Shown here one piece after another: positions 25,491-33,479 of a stretch of 64,000 nt of DNA. The stretch is taken from assembly GCF_016598615.1 (NCBI RefSeq), contig NZ_CP066831.1, positions 2,108,001 to 2,172,000 on the forward strand, given 5' to 3'. Under the pieces are notes generated by a model. The model saw only the letters and a list, made by a program, of their open reading frames with translations, was not told the DNA's origin and searched no databases. Numbering within the stretch: the first letter of the stretch is position 1; every line of letters begins with the position of its first letter. Source of the stretch: Streptomyces liliifuscus (GTDB taxonomy: Bacteria; Actinomycetota; Actinomycetes; Streptomycetales; Streptomycetaceae). A program made the translations under genes and the position numbers.

Positions 25491-26535
25491 GGCTCCCTCC
25501 CGCGGGCAGCAACACCGCGTCCTCGGGTGCGAAGTGCAGCGTCACCGCGTCCCCGTGAGCCGGCGGAGCCTTGAGTTCCCTCAGGTCCGCCATGAGCCGG
25601 TGGCCGTCCACGTCGACGTACAGCCGGTGGGTGGCGCCCCGCCACTGGATCTCGTCGACGGTTCCGGTCAGTTGGTTGGGTCCCGAGCCGAGGCCGACGA
25701 GGTGGGGACGTACGCACAGGGTGGCCTGCGCGCCGCGCGCGATCCCGTCCGTCCCGACCTCGACCTCGCGCCCGCCGAAGGAGACGCCGCCCTCGCCCAC
25801 CGTCACGGGCAGCAGATTGGCGTTGCCCACGAAGGAAGCGGTGAACTGCGTCTTCGGCGCCCGGTAGAGCTCGTGCGGAGTCCCGCAGTCCTGGAGGCGC
25901 GCCCGGTCCATGACGGCGATCCGGTCGGCCAGCGTCAGCGCCTCGACCTGGTCGTGAGTGACGTACAGGATCGACACGTCGGGCAACTCCCGGTGCAGCC
26001 GGGCGAGTTCGGCGAGCATTCCGGAGCGCAGCCGGGCATCGAGCGCGGACAGCGGTTCGTCGAGGAGCAGTACGCCGGGCCGGATGGCCAACGCCCGTGC
26101 GATGGCGACGCGTTGCTGCTGGCCGCCGGACAACTCCCGTGGATGGCGGCGTGCGTACGCCGCCATCCCGGTCATCTCCAGCGCCTCGGCGACCCGCGCG
26201 CGTATCTCGCTCTTCGCGACCTTGCGCGCCTTGAGCCCGAAGGCCACGTTGTCCTCGACGCGCATGTGCGGGAACAGCGCGTACTGCTGGACGACCATGC
26301 CGATCCCCCGCCGGTGCGGCGGCAGGTCGGTCACATCGCGCTCGCCCAGATACACCCGCCCGGAGGCGGGCCGCACGAATCCGGCGACCGCCCGCAGCGC
26401 GGTGGTCTTGCCGGACCCGGACGGCCCGAGCAGGGCCATCACCTCGCCGGGTTCGACGGCGAGGTCGAGCGCGTCGAGGACGACGTTCCCGTCGTAGGCG
26501 ACCGTGACCGACTCGAAGCGGATGCCGCTGCTCAT
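25483..26535 (-). CDS. 2-aminoethylphosphonate-type ABC importer, ATPase
   Basis: A 350-residue ATP-binding subunit. Walker A is GPSGSGKT (residues 37-44), the signature LSGGQQQRVAIARAL precedes Walker B VLLLDEPLSALDA, and the Q-loop has VVQQYALFPHM. The last 110 residues form the TOBE-type regulatory domain common in this importer class. The ATG at 26535 shares an ATGA overlap with the stop of the HAD hydrolase gene. Confidence 0.87.
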   Translation of the reverse strand: MSSGIRFESVTVAYDGNVVLDALDLAVEPGEVMALLGPSGSGKTTALRAVAGFVRPASGRVYLGERDVTDLPPHRRGIGMVVQQYALFPHMRVEDNVAFGLKARKVAKSEIRARVAEALEMTGMAAYARRHPRELSGGQQQRVAIARALAIRPGVLLLDEPLSALDARLRSGMLAELARLHRELPDVSILYVTHDQVEALTLADRIAVMDRARLQDCGTPHELYRAPKTQFTASFVGNANLLPVTVGEGGVSFGGREVEVGTDGIARGAQATLCVRPHLVGLGSGPNQLTGTVDEIQWRGATHRLYVDVDGHRLMADLRELKAPPAHGDAVTLHFAPEDAVLLPAGGSHD

Positions 26536-27206
26536 GCGAGCACTCCCGGCAACTCGGCCACGGAGCCCAGCACATGGGTGGCGCCGGACGTCCGCAGCGC
26601 GTTCTCGTCGTGTGCGCCGGTCAGGACACCGGCCACCATGCCCGCGCCCGCGCGGACCCCGCTGAGCATGTCGTACGAGGTGTCGCCCACGACGGCTATC
26701 TGCCGGACGTCGTCCGCCGCGGCCGTCCGCAGGAACGCGCCGAGGACCATGTCGGGGTAGGGGCGCCCCCGGCCCCCGGCGTCTGCGGGGCACAGTGTCA
26801 GGGGCACCAGGTCCTGCCAGCCGAGGGCCGCCAGGATCGCGTCCTGCGTGGTGCGCGCGAAGCCGGTGGTCAGCACGACCGTGCGGCCCTGGGACCTGAG
26901 CTGCTCGATCGCCTCGCGTGCACCGGGGATCGGCGCGACGAGCCCGCCGTCGACCAGCTCCGCGTACGCCTCCTCGAAGGCCTTGTTGGCTTCCTGGGCC
27001 TTCGTCTCCTCGCCGAACAGATGGCGGAAGACGGAGATCTTGGACTCGCCCATGGTGGCGCGGACATAGTCCAGCATCGCGTCGGGTTCGGCTCCCAGGC
27101 GTCGCGCCGCGGCCGCGAAGGCCCGCTCGACGAGGCCGCCGTCGGCGACGGTCGTGCCGGCCATGTCGAGCACGACAAGTCGGATGTTCTCGGGGTCGCT
27201 TACCAT
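26532..27206 (-). CDS. Phosphonatase-like HAD hydrolase (PhnX relative)
   Basis: A 224-residue HAD-superfamily enzyme close to phosphonoacetaldehyde hydrolase. HAD motif 1 is VLDMAGTT, the DxAGT variant of the phosphonatase branch, with Asp14 as nucleophile. The cap domain has MGESKISVFRHLF, which places Lys56 where PhnX keeps its Schiff-base lysine (MGxxKxxHxR). Motif 2 is VLTTGF and the C-terminal acidic motif AVVGDTSYDMLSG. It is therefore predicted to cleave a C-P bond next to an aldehyde. The ATG at 27206 lies inside the end of the FAD gene, overlapping it by seven bases. Confidence 0.85.
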   Translation of the reverse strand: MVSDPENIRLVVLDMAGTTVADGGLVERAFAAAARRLGAEPDAMLDYVRATMGESKISVFRHLFGEETKAQEANKAFEEAYAELVDGGLVAPIPGAREAIEQLRSQGRTVVLTTGFARTTQDAILAALGWQDLVPLTLCPADAGGRGRPYPDMVLGAFLRTAAADDVRQIAVVGDTSYDMLSGVRAGAGMVAGVLTGAHDENALRTSGATHVLGSVAELPGVLA

Positions 27207-28324
27207 CCCAGCTCCTTGGCGGTCGTCTCGGCGATCGCGGGCGAGCAGGTCATGCCGCGCCCGCCGGGCCCGGTGACCAGCCACACCCCGTCGCGTATCT
27301 GCTGCCGGTGCACGACCCGGCTCGGGTCGGTGCACTGCGCGTACACCCCGGCCCAGCGGCGCCGGATCTTCGGCAGCGGGCGGCCGAGGAAGGACTCGAC
27401 GACCTCGGTGAGGTGGTCGTAGGGGTCTTCGAGGGTGTCGAAGGCGAACGGGTGCTCGTACTCGTGGGTGTCGCCGATGGTCAGCCCGCCGTCGGCACGC
27501 TGCACCATGAGCAGTTGCATACGGTGGCGCGCGGCCGTCTCGGCCTGTGGCCGGCGGGCGTTGAGTTCGGCCAGGGCAGCCGAGTCGTACGCCGGGTAGT
27601 AGCGGAAGCTGTCGGCGTCGGCGACCGAGGTGGTGAGCGGCTCGCCCAGCGGGTCGGTCTGCATCATCTGGAGGCGTACTCGGCGGACGGGCAGGTCGGG
27701 TCCGGCCAGCTCGCGGACGAGTCCGCCGAGCCAGGCGCCGGTGCAGAGGACGACGGCGTCGCCGGAGTGCACGTCCCCGTGGTCGTCACGGACGGCGTGG
27801 TGGCCGATGACCTCGCGGACCTCCCTGCCGGGCAGGAAGGTGTAGTCGGGGGATTTCAACAGCTCTGCGCGCAGGGCGAGTTGTGCGGTGCGCGGCTCGA
27901 CGGCCGCGTCCCGCTCGCAGTACAGGGCCCCGGTGAAGTCGCCGCGCAGGGCGGGGTTCAGGGCGCGCGCCTCGTCGGGCGTCAACAGCTTGTAGCCGCG
28001 GGCGGGTGCGTCCTCGCGGGCTACGGCGGCCTCGGCGACGGCGAGTTCGAGGTCGTCGCGGACCGGGGTCAGTGAACCGTTCGGGCGGAAGCCGAGTCCC
28101 GGGATCCGGCCGCCGATCTCCTCCCACAGCTCCCGCGCCCGCAGCGCGGTCTCCAGTTCCTCGCCCCCCGCGCGGCCACTCACCCAGATCTGGCCGAAGT
28201 TGCGCAACGAGGCGCCGCGAGCCTCCGCCTCGCGCTCGATCTGTACGACCTCATGGCCGCGTTCCACTGCTTGCCAGGCGTGCATGGTGCCCACCACGCC
28301 GGCTCCGACGACTATCACTCTCAC
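27200..28324 (-). CDS. FAD-dependent oxidoreductase of phosphonate operons (TIGR03364/HpnW-like)
   Basis: A 374-residue DAO-type flavoenzyme. The Rossmann motif is VIVVGAGVVGTMHAWQAVERGHEV at the N terminus, with QIERE closing the dinucleotide fold, and VTGPGGRGMTCSPAIAE near the end contacts the cofactor. This family co-occurs with PhnX-like hydrolases; it likely oxidises an amine-bearing phosphonate (2-aminoethylphosphonate, its N-methyl form, or aminomethylphosphonate) to the aldehyde. The GTG at 28324 is preferred: it begins VRVIVVGAG and has GAGGAG ten bases upstream. First gene of the operon. Confidence 0.84.
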   Translation of the reverse strand: MRVIVVGAGVVGTMHAWQAVERGHEVVQIEREAEARGASLRNFGQIWVSGRAGGEELETALRARELWEEIGGRIPGLGFRPNGSLTPVRDDLELAVAEAAVAREDAPARGYKLLTPDEARALNPALRGDFTGALYCERDAAVEPRTAQLALRAELLKSPDYTFLPGREVREVIGHHAVRDDHGDVHSGDAVVLCTGAWLGGLVRELAGPDLPVRRVRLQMMQTDPLGEPLTTSVADADSFRYYPAYDSAALAELNARRPQAETAARHRMQLLMVQRADGGLTIGDTHEYEHPFAFDTLEDPYDHLTEVVESFLGRPLPKIRRRWAGVYAQCTDPSRVVHRQQIRDGVWLVTGPGGRGMTCSPAIAETTAKELGW

Positions 28325-28391
28325 GACGGCCACGCTCCTCGGGATCGGGGAACCGGAAGGGTCCGGCTCACAACGGGAGCGTGAACTGGCC

Positions 28392-28427
28392 ATCACGTTT
28401 GGGCTAGACCCGTTATCTATTCGTGAT
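28392..28427. promoter_or_regulatory. Candidate regulator site and promoter of the phosphonate operon
   Basis: The 175-base gap before the FAD gene contains ATCACG (28392-28397) and CGTGAT (28422-28427) as inverted copies. Between them the minus strand has GGGTCTAGCCC, close to the GTnTAnAC core used by HutC-type GntR proteins, and the AT-rich GATAACGGG region that could be a -10. The adjacent GntR/UTRA protein is the likely binder. Confidence 0.3.
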
Positions 28428-28499
28428 AAAAAAGGGGCGGAGGTGGGCAGAAGGGTGGCGGTGAGCAGAGGAGCGGAGGGGCGAGCAGAGGGTGTTTTT

Positions 28500-29255
28500 T
28501 CAGCCGCGGAGACGGGTCGTGAACGAGAACCGGTCTCCTCGGAACAGGGTCCGGACCCGCTCCAGCGGCTGCCCGTCGGTGTCCCGCGATACGCGGTGGA
28601 TCAGCAGCATCGGAAGGGCCGGCGGGGTGCCGATGAGGAGGGCCTCGCGCGGGGTGGCGAGCACGGTCTCGATGCGTTCGTCGGCGTCTCCGAAGGCGAT
28701 GCCCTGCTGGTGGAGGTAGGCGTAGAAGGAGGAGTCGGGCTCGAAGTCGGTGTCCAGGCGGGGAATGCGGGCCACGGAGACGTAGGTGCTCTCCAGGCCG
28801 ACCCGCTCGTCGTCCGCGAGCAGCACACGCTCCAGATGCCAGACCGGCTCGCCGCGCGTGAGCCCGGTCTCGGCGGCGAGCGCTTCGGGGCAGGGGAAGC
28901 GGTCGAGAGTGACGAGATTACGGCCGGGGGTGCGCCCCTGACGTCGTACGCCCTCGGTGTAGCTGGCGAGCGACAGGGGCTGCTCCAGCTTGGGGCCCGC
29001 GACGACCGTGCCGCGTCCCTGTCGCCGCAGCCGCCCTTCCAGCACCAGTTCACGGATCGCCTGCCGCACGGTCTCCCGCGCGACCTCGTACCGCTCGGAA
29101 AGGTCCCGCTCGGTGGGGAGCAGCCCGCCCTCACCGAGTTCGTCGACGAGGGCGGAGATCCGCGCCTTCACCGCGTAGTACTTCGGGATACGGCCGTGCT
29201 CCGGAATTCCGGAGCGGACGGGGGCCGCGGGGTGCTGATCGTTCGGGTAGTCCAC
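28500..29255 (-). CDS. GntR-family regulator with UTRA domain (PhnF-like)
   Basis: A regulator of about 251 residues. The winged helix-turn-helix at residues 20-85 reads GIPEHGRIPKYYAVKARISALVDEL, LLPTERDLSERYEVARETVRQAIREL and GRGTVV; the rest is a UTRA ligand domain ending in the typical PMLLIHRVSRDTDGQPLERVRTLFRGDRFSF. Such HutC-type proteins sense small metabolites, and here a phosphonate or its aldehyde is likely. A GTG at 29255 is chosen; a GTG at 29294 would add 13 residues, and neither has a strong ribosome binding site. Confidence 0.85.
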   Translation of the reverse strand: MDYPNDQHPAAPVRSGIPEHGRIPKYYAVKARISALVDELGEGGLLPTERDLSERYEVARETVRQAIRELVLEGRLRRQGRGTVVAGPKLEQPLSLASYTEGVRRQGRTPGRNLVTLDRFPCPEALAAETGLTRGEPVWHLERVLLADDERVGLESTYVSVARIPRLDTDFEPDSSFYAYLHQQGIAFGDADERIETVLATPREALLIGTPPALPMLLIHRVSRDTDGQPLERVRTLFRGDRFSFTTRLRG

Positions 29256-29356
29256 GCAGGGATCGTCGCAGATGGATCTCGACCACCGTGACACTCCGGG
29301 CTGGTCGAGGAGTCAACTCCCCGCCCGACCAGCCCGACGCGGCACTCAGGTTCGGG

Positions 29357-30370
29357 TCAGCTGCCCGTGGCGTTCGGGCTGCTGATCGCAGGCCTGGTGG
29401 ACCTGAAACGCGCCCGGTAGGTGGTGGGTGTCACCCCCAGCGTGTGGTGGAAAGCGCGGCGCATGGTCTCCGCAGAACCGAAACCGGACCGGCCGGCCAC
29501 GGCTTCGACGGGTTCGTCGCCGGCCTCGAGTATGGCTCGGGCACTCTCCAGCCTTGCGGATTCGAGGTATTGACCTGGCGTCATGCCGGTCTCGCTGCGA
29601 AACAGGCGGGTCAGGTGGCGGGGGCTGACGCCGACGTCCCGGGCGAGTGTGTCCAGGCTGTGCGGAGCCGCCGGGTCGGCCACGACCGTGTCCATCGCCC
29701 GTCGCAGCCCGGGATGCCTGGCCTCCCGCGGAATCAGGCGGACGCTGAACTGGGACTGCCCCGCGGGACGGGCCATGAAGACGACGAGTTCACGTGCCAC
29801 GTCGCGTGCCAGATCGGGGCCGTAGTCGTCCTCCACCAGGGAGAGCGCCAGGTCGATGCCCGCGGTGATACCGGCGGAGGTGGTGACGTGCCCGTCCCTG
29901 ACGAAGACCGGGTCCGCCTCCACGCTCACCAGCGGGTAGGCCGCCGCCAGTTCGTCGGCCAGCCGCCAGTGGGTGGCCGCTCGCCTCCCGTCCAGCACTC
30001 CGATGTGCGCGAGAAGGAAGGCTCCGGCGCACACCGAGGTGACCCTGTCGGATCGGCGTACGACCTCGGTGACGCACTCCACGACATCGACGTCCGCGAC
30101 CGCTTGCCGCCAGTCGCGCCGGCCGGGCACGACCACGGTGCCCAGCCGTGCGGGCAGGCTTTCCGAGGCACCGTCCACCCCGATCCGCACACCCGAGGAC
30201 GTACGCACGTCCGCGCCGCCCGGAGAGACGGTCCGGACGTCGTAGCGGGCGCCGAACATGTTGGCCGTCCCGAACACCTCGGCGGGGCCGGTCACATCGA
30301 GCAATTGCACGCCGTCGAATGCGGTGATGGCCACCACTCGATTCGCGGAATCCGCTCCTACTCGGGCCAC
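29357..30370 (-). CDS. GlxA-type AraC regulator with DJ-1/PfpI domain
   Basis: A 337-residue regulator. Residues 12-180 are a DJ-1/PfpI amidotransferase-like domain, including the nucleophile-elbow motif SVCAGAFLLAHIGVLDG and ATTHW-like ATHWRLADE. Residues 215-325 are an AraC helix-turn-helix pair (LARDVGVSPRHLTRLFRSETGMTPGQYL and SGFGSAETMRRAFHHTLGVTPTTYR). The GTG start at 30370 overlaps the end of the HD-domain gene by 13 bases, so the two are probably cotranscribed. DJ-1 domains here usually sense a small molecule. Confidence 0.87.
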   Translation of the reverse strand: MARVGADSANRVVAITAFDGVQLLDVTGPAEVFGTANMFGARYDVRTVSPGGADVRTSSGVRIGVDGASESLPARLGTVVVPGRRDWRQAVADVDVVECVTEVVRRSDRVTSVCAGAFLLAHIGVLDGRRAATHWRLADELAAAYPLVSVEADPVFVRDGHVTTSAGITAGIDLALSLVEDDYGPDLARDVARELVVFMARPAGQSQFSVRLIPREARHPGLRRAMDTVVADPAAPHSLDTLARDVGVSPRHLTRLFRSETGMTPGQYLESARLESARAILEAGDEPVEAVAGRSGFGSAETMRRAFHHTLGVTPTTYRARFRSTRPAISSPNATGS

Positions 30371-31002
30371 GGGGAGTCCAGGATGGTGCGGACGAAGTCA
30401 CCGCGCTCGAAACCGGGCACGTAGTGGGCGAGGACGTCGGCCTTGACATTGCCGAAGGTGGTTTCCGGCTTGGGCCGCACACCTTCGGTGAAGGCATCCA
30501 GAATGCGGTGCTTGAAGTCGGGACGGGGATGCAGGGCCACCACAGCGGAACGCTCGGCCTCTGAAATCTCGTGATATCCGATGCCCAGCACATCTGTCTC
30601 TACGCCCGCCGTCACCAGAGCCACCTCCGGCTCCATGAATTCCGGAACGCCCGGAGTCGTGTGCAGGGCAATAGCGGTCCACACCCGGCGAATGCTGTCC
30701 TCGGGCACACTCCTCGCCTGCAGAAAGCGTCGCGCCTCGTCGGCTCCGTCCACCTCGAACCGGCGCCCACTGTCATGGAACGGCTCCCCCAGCCCGAGGT
30801 CATGGAACATCGCCGCGACATACAGCAGTTCCGGGTCGAAGCTCAGATCCCGATTGCGGCCTTGAAGGCTGCCGAAGAAGTACACCCGCCGCGAATGATC
30901 GTAAATGAGATCGTTCGTACTGTCCCGGACGAGCTGAGTCGCCTCATCCGCCAATTCGGAATCCGGCACCTGCACTCCGGCCACGGAATGAACGTTCGCC
31001 AT
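30358..31002 (-). CDS. HD-domain hydrolase, cyanamide-hydratase-like
   Basis: A 214-residue HD-superfamily protein. Metal ligands are expected at His36 (IYDHSRRVY), His67-Asp68 (AAMFHDLGL) and around His114 (TAIALHTTPGVPEF). The pattern, with NDLIYDHSRRVYFFG and HTTPGVPEFMEPEVALVTAGVETDVLG, resembles proteins annotated as cyanamide hydratase family HD enzymes. The true substrate is unknown. The ATG at 31002 is the likely start. It precedes and overlaps the GlxA-type regulator gene. Confidence 0.75.
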   Translation of the reverse strand: MANVHSVAGVQVPDSELADEATQLVRDSTNDLIYDHSRRVYFFGSLQGRNRDLSFDPELLYVAAMFHDLGLGEPFHDSGRRFEVDGADEARRFLQARSVPEDSIRRVWTAIALHTTPGVPEFMEPEVALVTAGVETDVLGIGYHEISEAERSAVVALHPRPDFKHRILDAFTEGVRPKPETTFGNVKADVLAHYVPGFERGDFVRTILDSPWPE

Positions 31003-31125
31003 CGCCACCACCTGTTTCTCCGTCCGTCGGCCCCTCCGGCCACACCTCCAGTGTCCGAACCGAGCCACGCCCCCGCCATGGCCACACGGCCACACAACCC
31101 ACAGATACGGCCACCGGCGAGAGCT

Positions 31126-31142
31126 CTTCCGTCTCGCGGAAG
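31126..31142. promoter_or_regulatory. Palindrome upstream of vanA
   Basis: CTTCCG and CGGAAG flank a five-base spacer in the 232-base divergent gap between the HD-domain gene and vanA, 93 bases before the vanA start. It is a plausible operator but differs from the GTGCGCA-type site linked to the IclR gene. Confidence 0.3.
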
Positions 31143-31234
31143 CCGCCTTGCGGAGCCACCACAAGGGTCACGACTCTGATTCCAACCACGGCACGCGGGG
31201 CGACGGCGCCCCGCTCTCAGGGACGGGACCGCCC

Positions 31235-32299
31235 ATGCCTCACATGACCGCCTTCGCCAGGAACCAGTGGTACGTCGCCGCCTACGCCCATGAGGTGGGG
31301 CGGGAGCTGCTCGGTCGGACTGTTCTCGGTGAGCCGCTCGTCTTCTATCGCACCGAGGACGACGGACGGCCGGTCGCCCTGCACGACCGTTGCGTGCACC
31401 GCCGCTATCCGCTCTCGGAGAGCGGGCTCGACGGCGACCGGATCGTCTGCGGCTACCACGGCTTCACGTACGACACGACGGGTGCGTGTGTGTACGTGCC
31501 CGGTCAGAAACGCGTCCCCCGCACCGCCCGGGTCGCCTCGTACCCGGTGGTCGAGCAGGACGCCCTGATCTGGGTGTGGATAGGCGACCCGGCCCTCGCC
31601 GACCCTGAAACCATTCCGCGGGCCAGGCACCTGGACTCCCCCGGCTGGGTCACCGTCAGCGGGATGGAGCCGATCGACGCCGACTACGGCCTCCTCGTCG
31701 ACAACCTCCTCGACCTGTCCCACGAGACGTATCTGCACGGCGGCTACATCGGCACCCCGGAGGTCGCCGAGACGCCGATCACCACCGAGGTGGACGAGGG
31801 CGCGGGCATCGTCAGGGTCAGCCGGCACATGGACGACGCCGAATGTCCGCCGTTCTACGCCAGGTCGACCGGTATCGAGGGGCGGATCACCCGCTGGCAG
31901 GACATCGAGTACCACGCGCCGTGTCTGTATCTGCTGCACAGCCGGATCGCCCCGGTCGGTGTGGTGCCCGAGGCGGACGGCAGCGACCCGAACGGCTTCC
32001 ACACGGAGATCACGTACGCCATCACGCCGTCCGCCGACGGCAAGGTGTACGACTTCTGGATGGTCTCGCGCGACTGGGCGACCGACGACGACGAGGTCAC
32101 CGAGTTCCTGCGGGGCAACAACCACACGGTCGTGATGCAGGACGTCGACGCGCTCAACCTGCTGCAGAAGACGCTGGGGACCGAGCGCACCGGCTACCAG
32201 GAGCTGAGCATCAACATCGACACCGGTGGTCTGGCCGCCCGCCGTATCCTCGCCCGGCTGGTCGAGGAGGGCGAGAAGCCCATGGAGAAGGTCCAGTGA
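31235..32299 (+). CDS. vanA: Vanillate O-demethylase-type oxygenase subunit
   Basis: A 354-residue Rieske non-haem iron oxygenase. The Rieske cluster is bound by Cys53-His55 (CVH) and Cys72-His75 (CGYH). The mononuclear iron site reads DNLLDLSHETYLHG with His163 and His168 and the bridging Asp160. N-terminal RNQWYVAAYAHEV and the overall length match VanA. It would oxidatively demethylate vanillate to protocatechuate and formaldehyde, the entry substrate of the pca operon 22 kb away. Related methoxybenzoate substrates are possible. The ATG at 31235 is used; the ATG at 31244 would lose three residues. The stop overlaps the next GTG start. Confidence 0.87.
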   Translation: MPHMTAFARNQWYVAAYAHEVGRELLGRTVLGEPLVFYRTEDDGRPVALHDRCVHRRYPLSESGLDGDRIVCGYHGFTYDTTGACVYVPGQKRVPRTARVASYPVVEQDALIWVWIGDPALADPETIPRARHLDSPGWVTVSGMEPIDADYGLLVDNLLDLSHETYLHGGYIGTPEVAETPITTEVDEGAGIVRVSRHMDDAECPPFYARSTGIEGRITRWQDIEYHAPCLYLLHSRIAPVGVVPEADGSDPNGFHTEITYAITPSADGKVYDFWMVSRDWATDDDEVTEFLRGNNHTVVMQDVDALNLLQKTLGTERTGYQELSINIDTGGLAARRILARLVEEGEKPMEKVQ

Positions 32300-32529
32300 C
32301 CAGTCCGACCGGCGAGATCTACCGCATCGACTGGCTGCCGGGCACCGATGTGCTGCACGGCACCTGTCACTGCGGGGCCGAGCACAGCGCCGAGGATCCG
32401 ATCGAGATGTGGGAGTGGATGCTCGGCCACCCCGAAGGACACGCCCCGCGGGATCCGCACGCGCCGAACATCCGGCACGCTCCGAACATTTCGAGCGACC
32501 CGCACGCCCCTCAAGGAAACGGCTCATGA
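32296..32529 (+). CDS. Small Cys/His-rich protein between vanA and vanB
   Basis: A 77-residue protein that I do not recognise as a named family. Its GTG start overlaps the vanA stop and its stop overlaps the vanB ATG, so it is translationally coupled on both sides. Residues 21-30 read HGTCHCGAEH (His21, Cys24, His25, Cys26, His30), followed by WEWMLGHPEGH with two more histidines; these could bind a metal. The C-terminal 25 residues repeat HAPNI/PHAP and look disordered. The coupling and composition suggest an accessory of the oxygenase, for example in electron transfer or iron handling. That function is inference. Confidence 0.75.
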   Translation: MTSPTGEIYRIDWLPGTDVLHGTCHCGAEHSAEDPIEMWEWMLGHPEGHAPRDPHAPNIRHAPNISSDPHAPQGNGS

Positions 32530-33470
32530 CCTCCTACGATGCCGAACTCGTCGTCGAGCGACGGGACTTGGCCGCCGAAGGCGTGCTCGCCCTCACCCTC
32601 CGCCATCCGCTGGGCGAGGAGCTGCCGGCCTGGGAGCCGGGCGCCCATGTCGATGTGATCCTGGGCCCGGACCTGGAGCGGCAGTACTCCCTGTGCGGTG
32701 ATCCGGCCGACCGGCACTCCTGGCGCGTCGCGGTCCTGCGGGAACCCGACGGGCGTGGCGGATCCGCCCATGTGCACGGGCAGTTGGAGGCGGGCGACAA
32801 GGTCCGCGTGCGCGGCCCGCGCAACCACTTCGCCCTCCAGCCCTCGCCGCGCTACCGCTTCGTCGCGGGCGGCATCGGCATCACCCCGATCCTGCCGATG
32901 CTGGCGGAGGCCGAGGCGGCGGGCGCGGAGTGGACACTGCTGTACGGCGGCCGAACCCGCAACTCCATGGCTTTCGTCGGGGAGTTGAGCTCGTACGGGG
33001 ACAAGGTGCGCGTCGCCCCGCAGGACGAGGCCGGGCTGCTCGACCTCGACTCCGAACTCGGCACCCCGCAGCCCGGCACGCTCGTCTACTGCTGCGGTCC
33101 CGGGCCGCTGCTGGACGCCGTGGAGGAGCGGTGCGCACAGTGGCCGAAGGGCTCGCTGCACGTCGAGCGGTTCCAGCCCAAGGTCCAGGAGACGGGCGCG
33201 GACACGGAGTTCGAGGTGGTCCTGGAGCGCTCGGGTCACACGCTCACCGTCCCGGCGGACGTCTCGGTGCTCGACACCGTACGGTCCGCGGGGGTCGAGG
33301 TGCTCTTCTCCTGCACCGAGGGCACCTGCGGGACCTGCGAGACGGATGTCCTCGAAGGCACCCCGGACCACCGGGACTCGGTGCTCACGGACGAGGAGCG
33401 GGAGGCCGGCGAGACCATGCTCATCTGTGTGTCCCGGTGCCGTGGAAAGCGCCTGGTGCTCGACCTGTGA
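32526..33470 (+). CDS. vanB: Vanillate O-demethylase-type reductase subunit
   Basis: A 314-residue reductase that passes electrons from NAD(P)H to the VanA Rieske centre. The flavin-binding RQYSLCG is at about residues 52-58, the nicotinamide-binding GGIGITPILPM at 115-125, and the C-terminal plant-type ferredoxin binds 2Fe-2S through Cys263, Cys268, Cys271 and Cys301 (C-x4-C-x2-C-x29-C). The order of domains and the length are those of class IA oxygenase reductases. The ATG at 32526 overlaps the stop of the small gene before it. Confidence 0.9.
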   Translation: MTSYDAELVVERRDLAAEGVLALTLRHPLGEELPAWEPGAHVDVILGPDLERQYSLCGDPADRHSWRVAVLREPDGRGGSAHVHGQLEAGDKVRVRGPRNHFALQPSPRYRFVAGGIGITPILPMLAEAEAAGAEWTLLYGGRTRNSMAFVGELSSYGDKVRVAPQDEAGLLDLDSELGTPQPGTLVYCCGPGPLLDAVEERCAQWPKGSLHVERFQPKVQETGADTEFEVVLERSGHTLTVPADVSVLDTVRSAGVEVLFSCTEGTCGTCETDVLEGTPDHRDSVLTDEEREAGETMLICVSRCRGKRLVLDL

Positions 33471-33479
33471 CGGCTCCTC

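Noticed and set aside
31003..31234. A copy of the GTGCGCA-type IclR operator upstream of vanA
   Set aside because: No match better than chance was found in this gap; only an unrelated CTTCCG-N5-CGGAAG palindrome is present.
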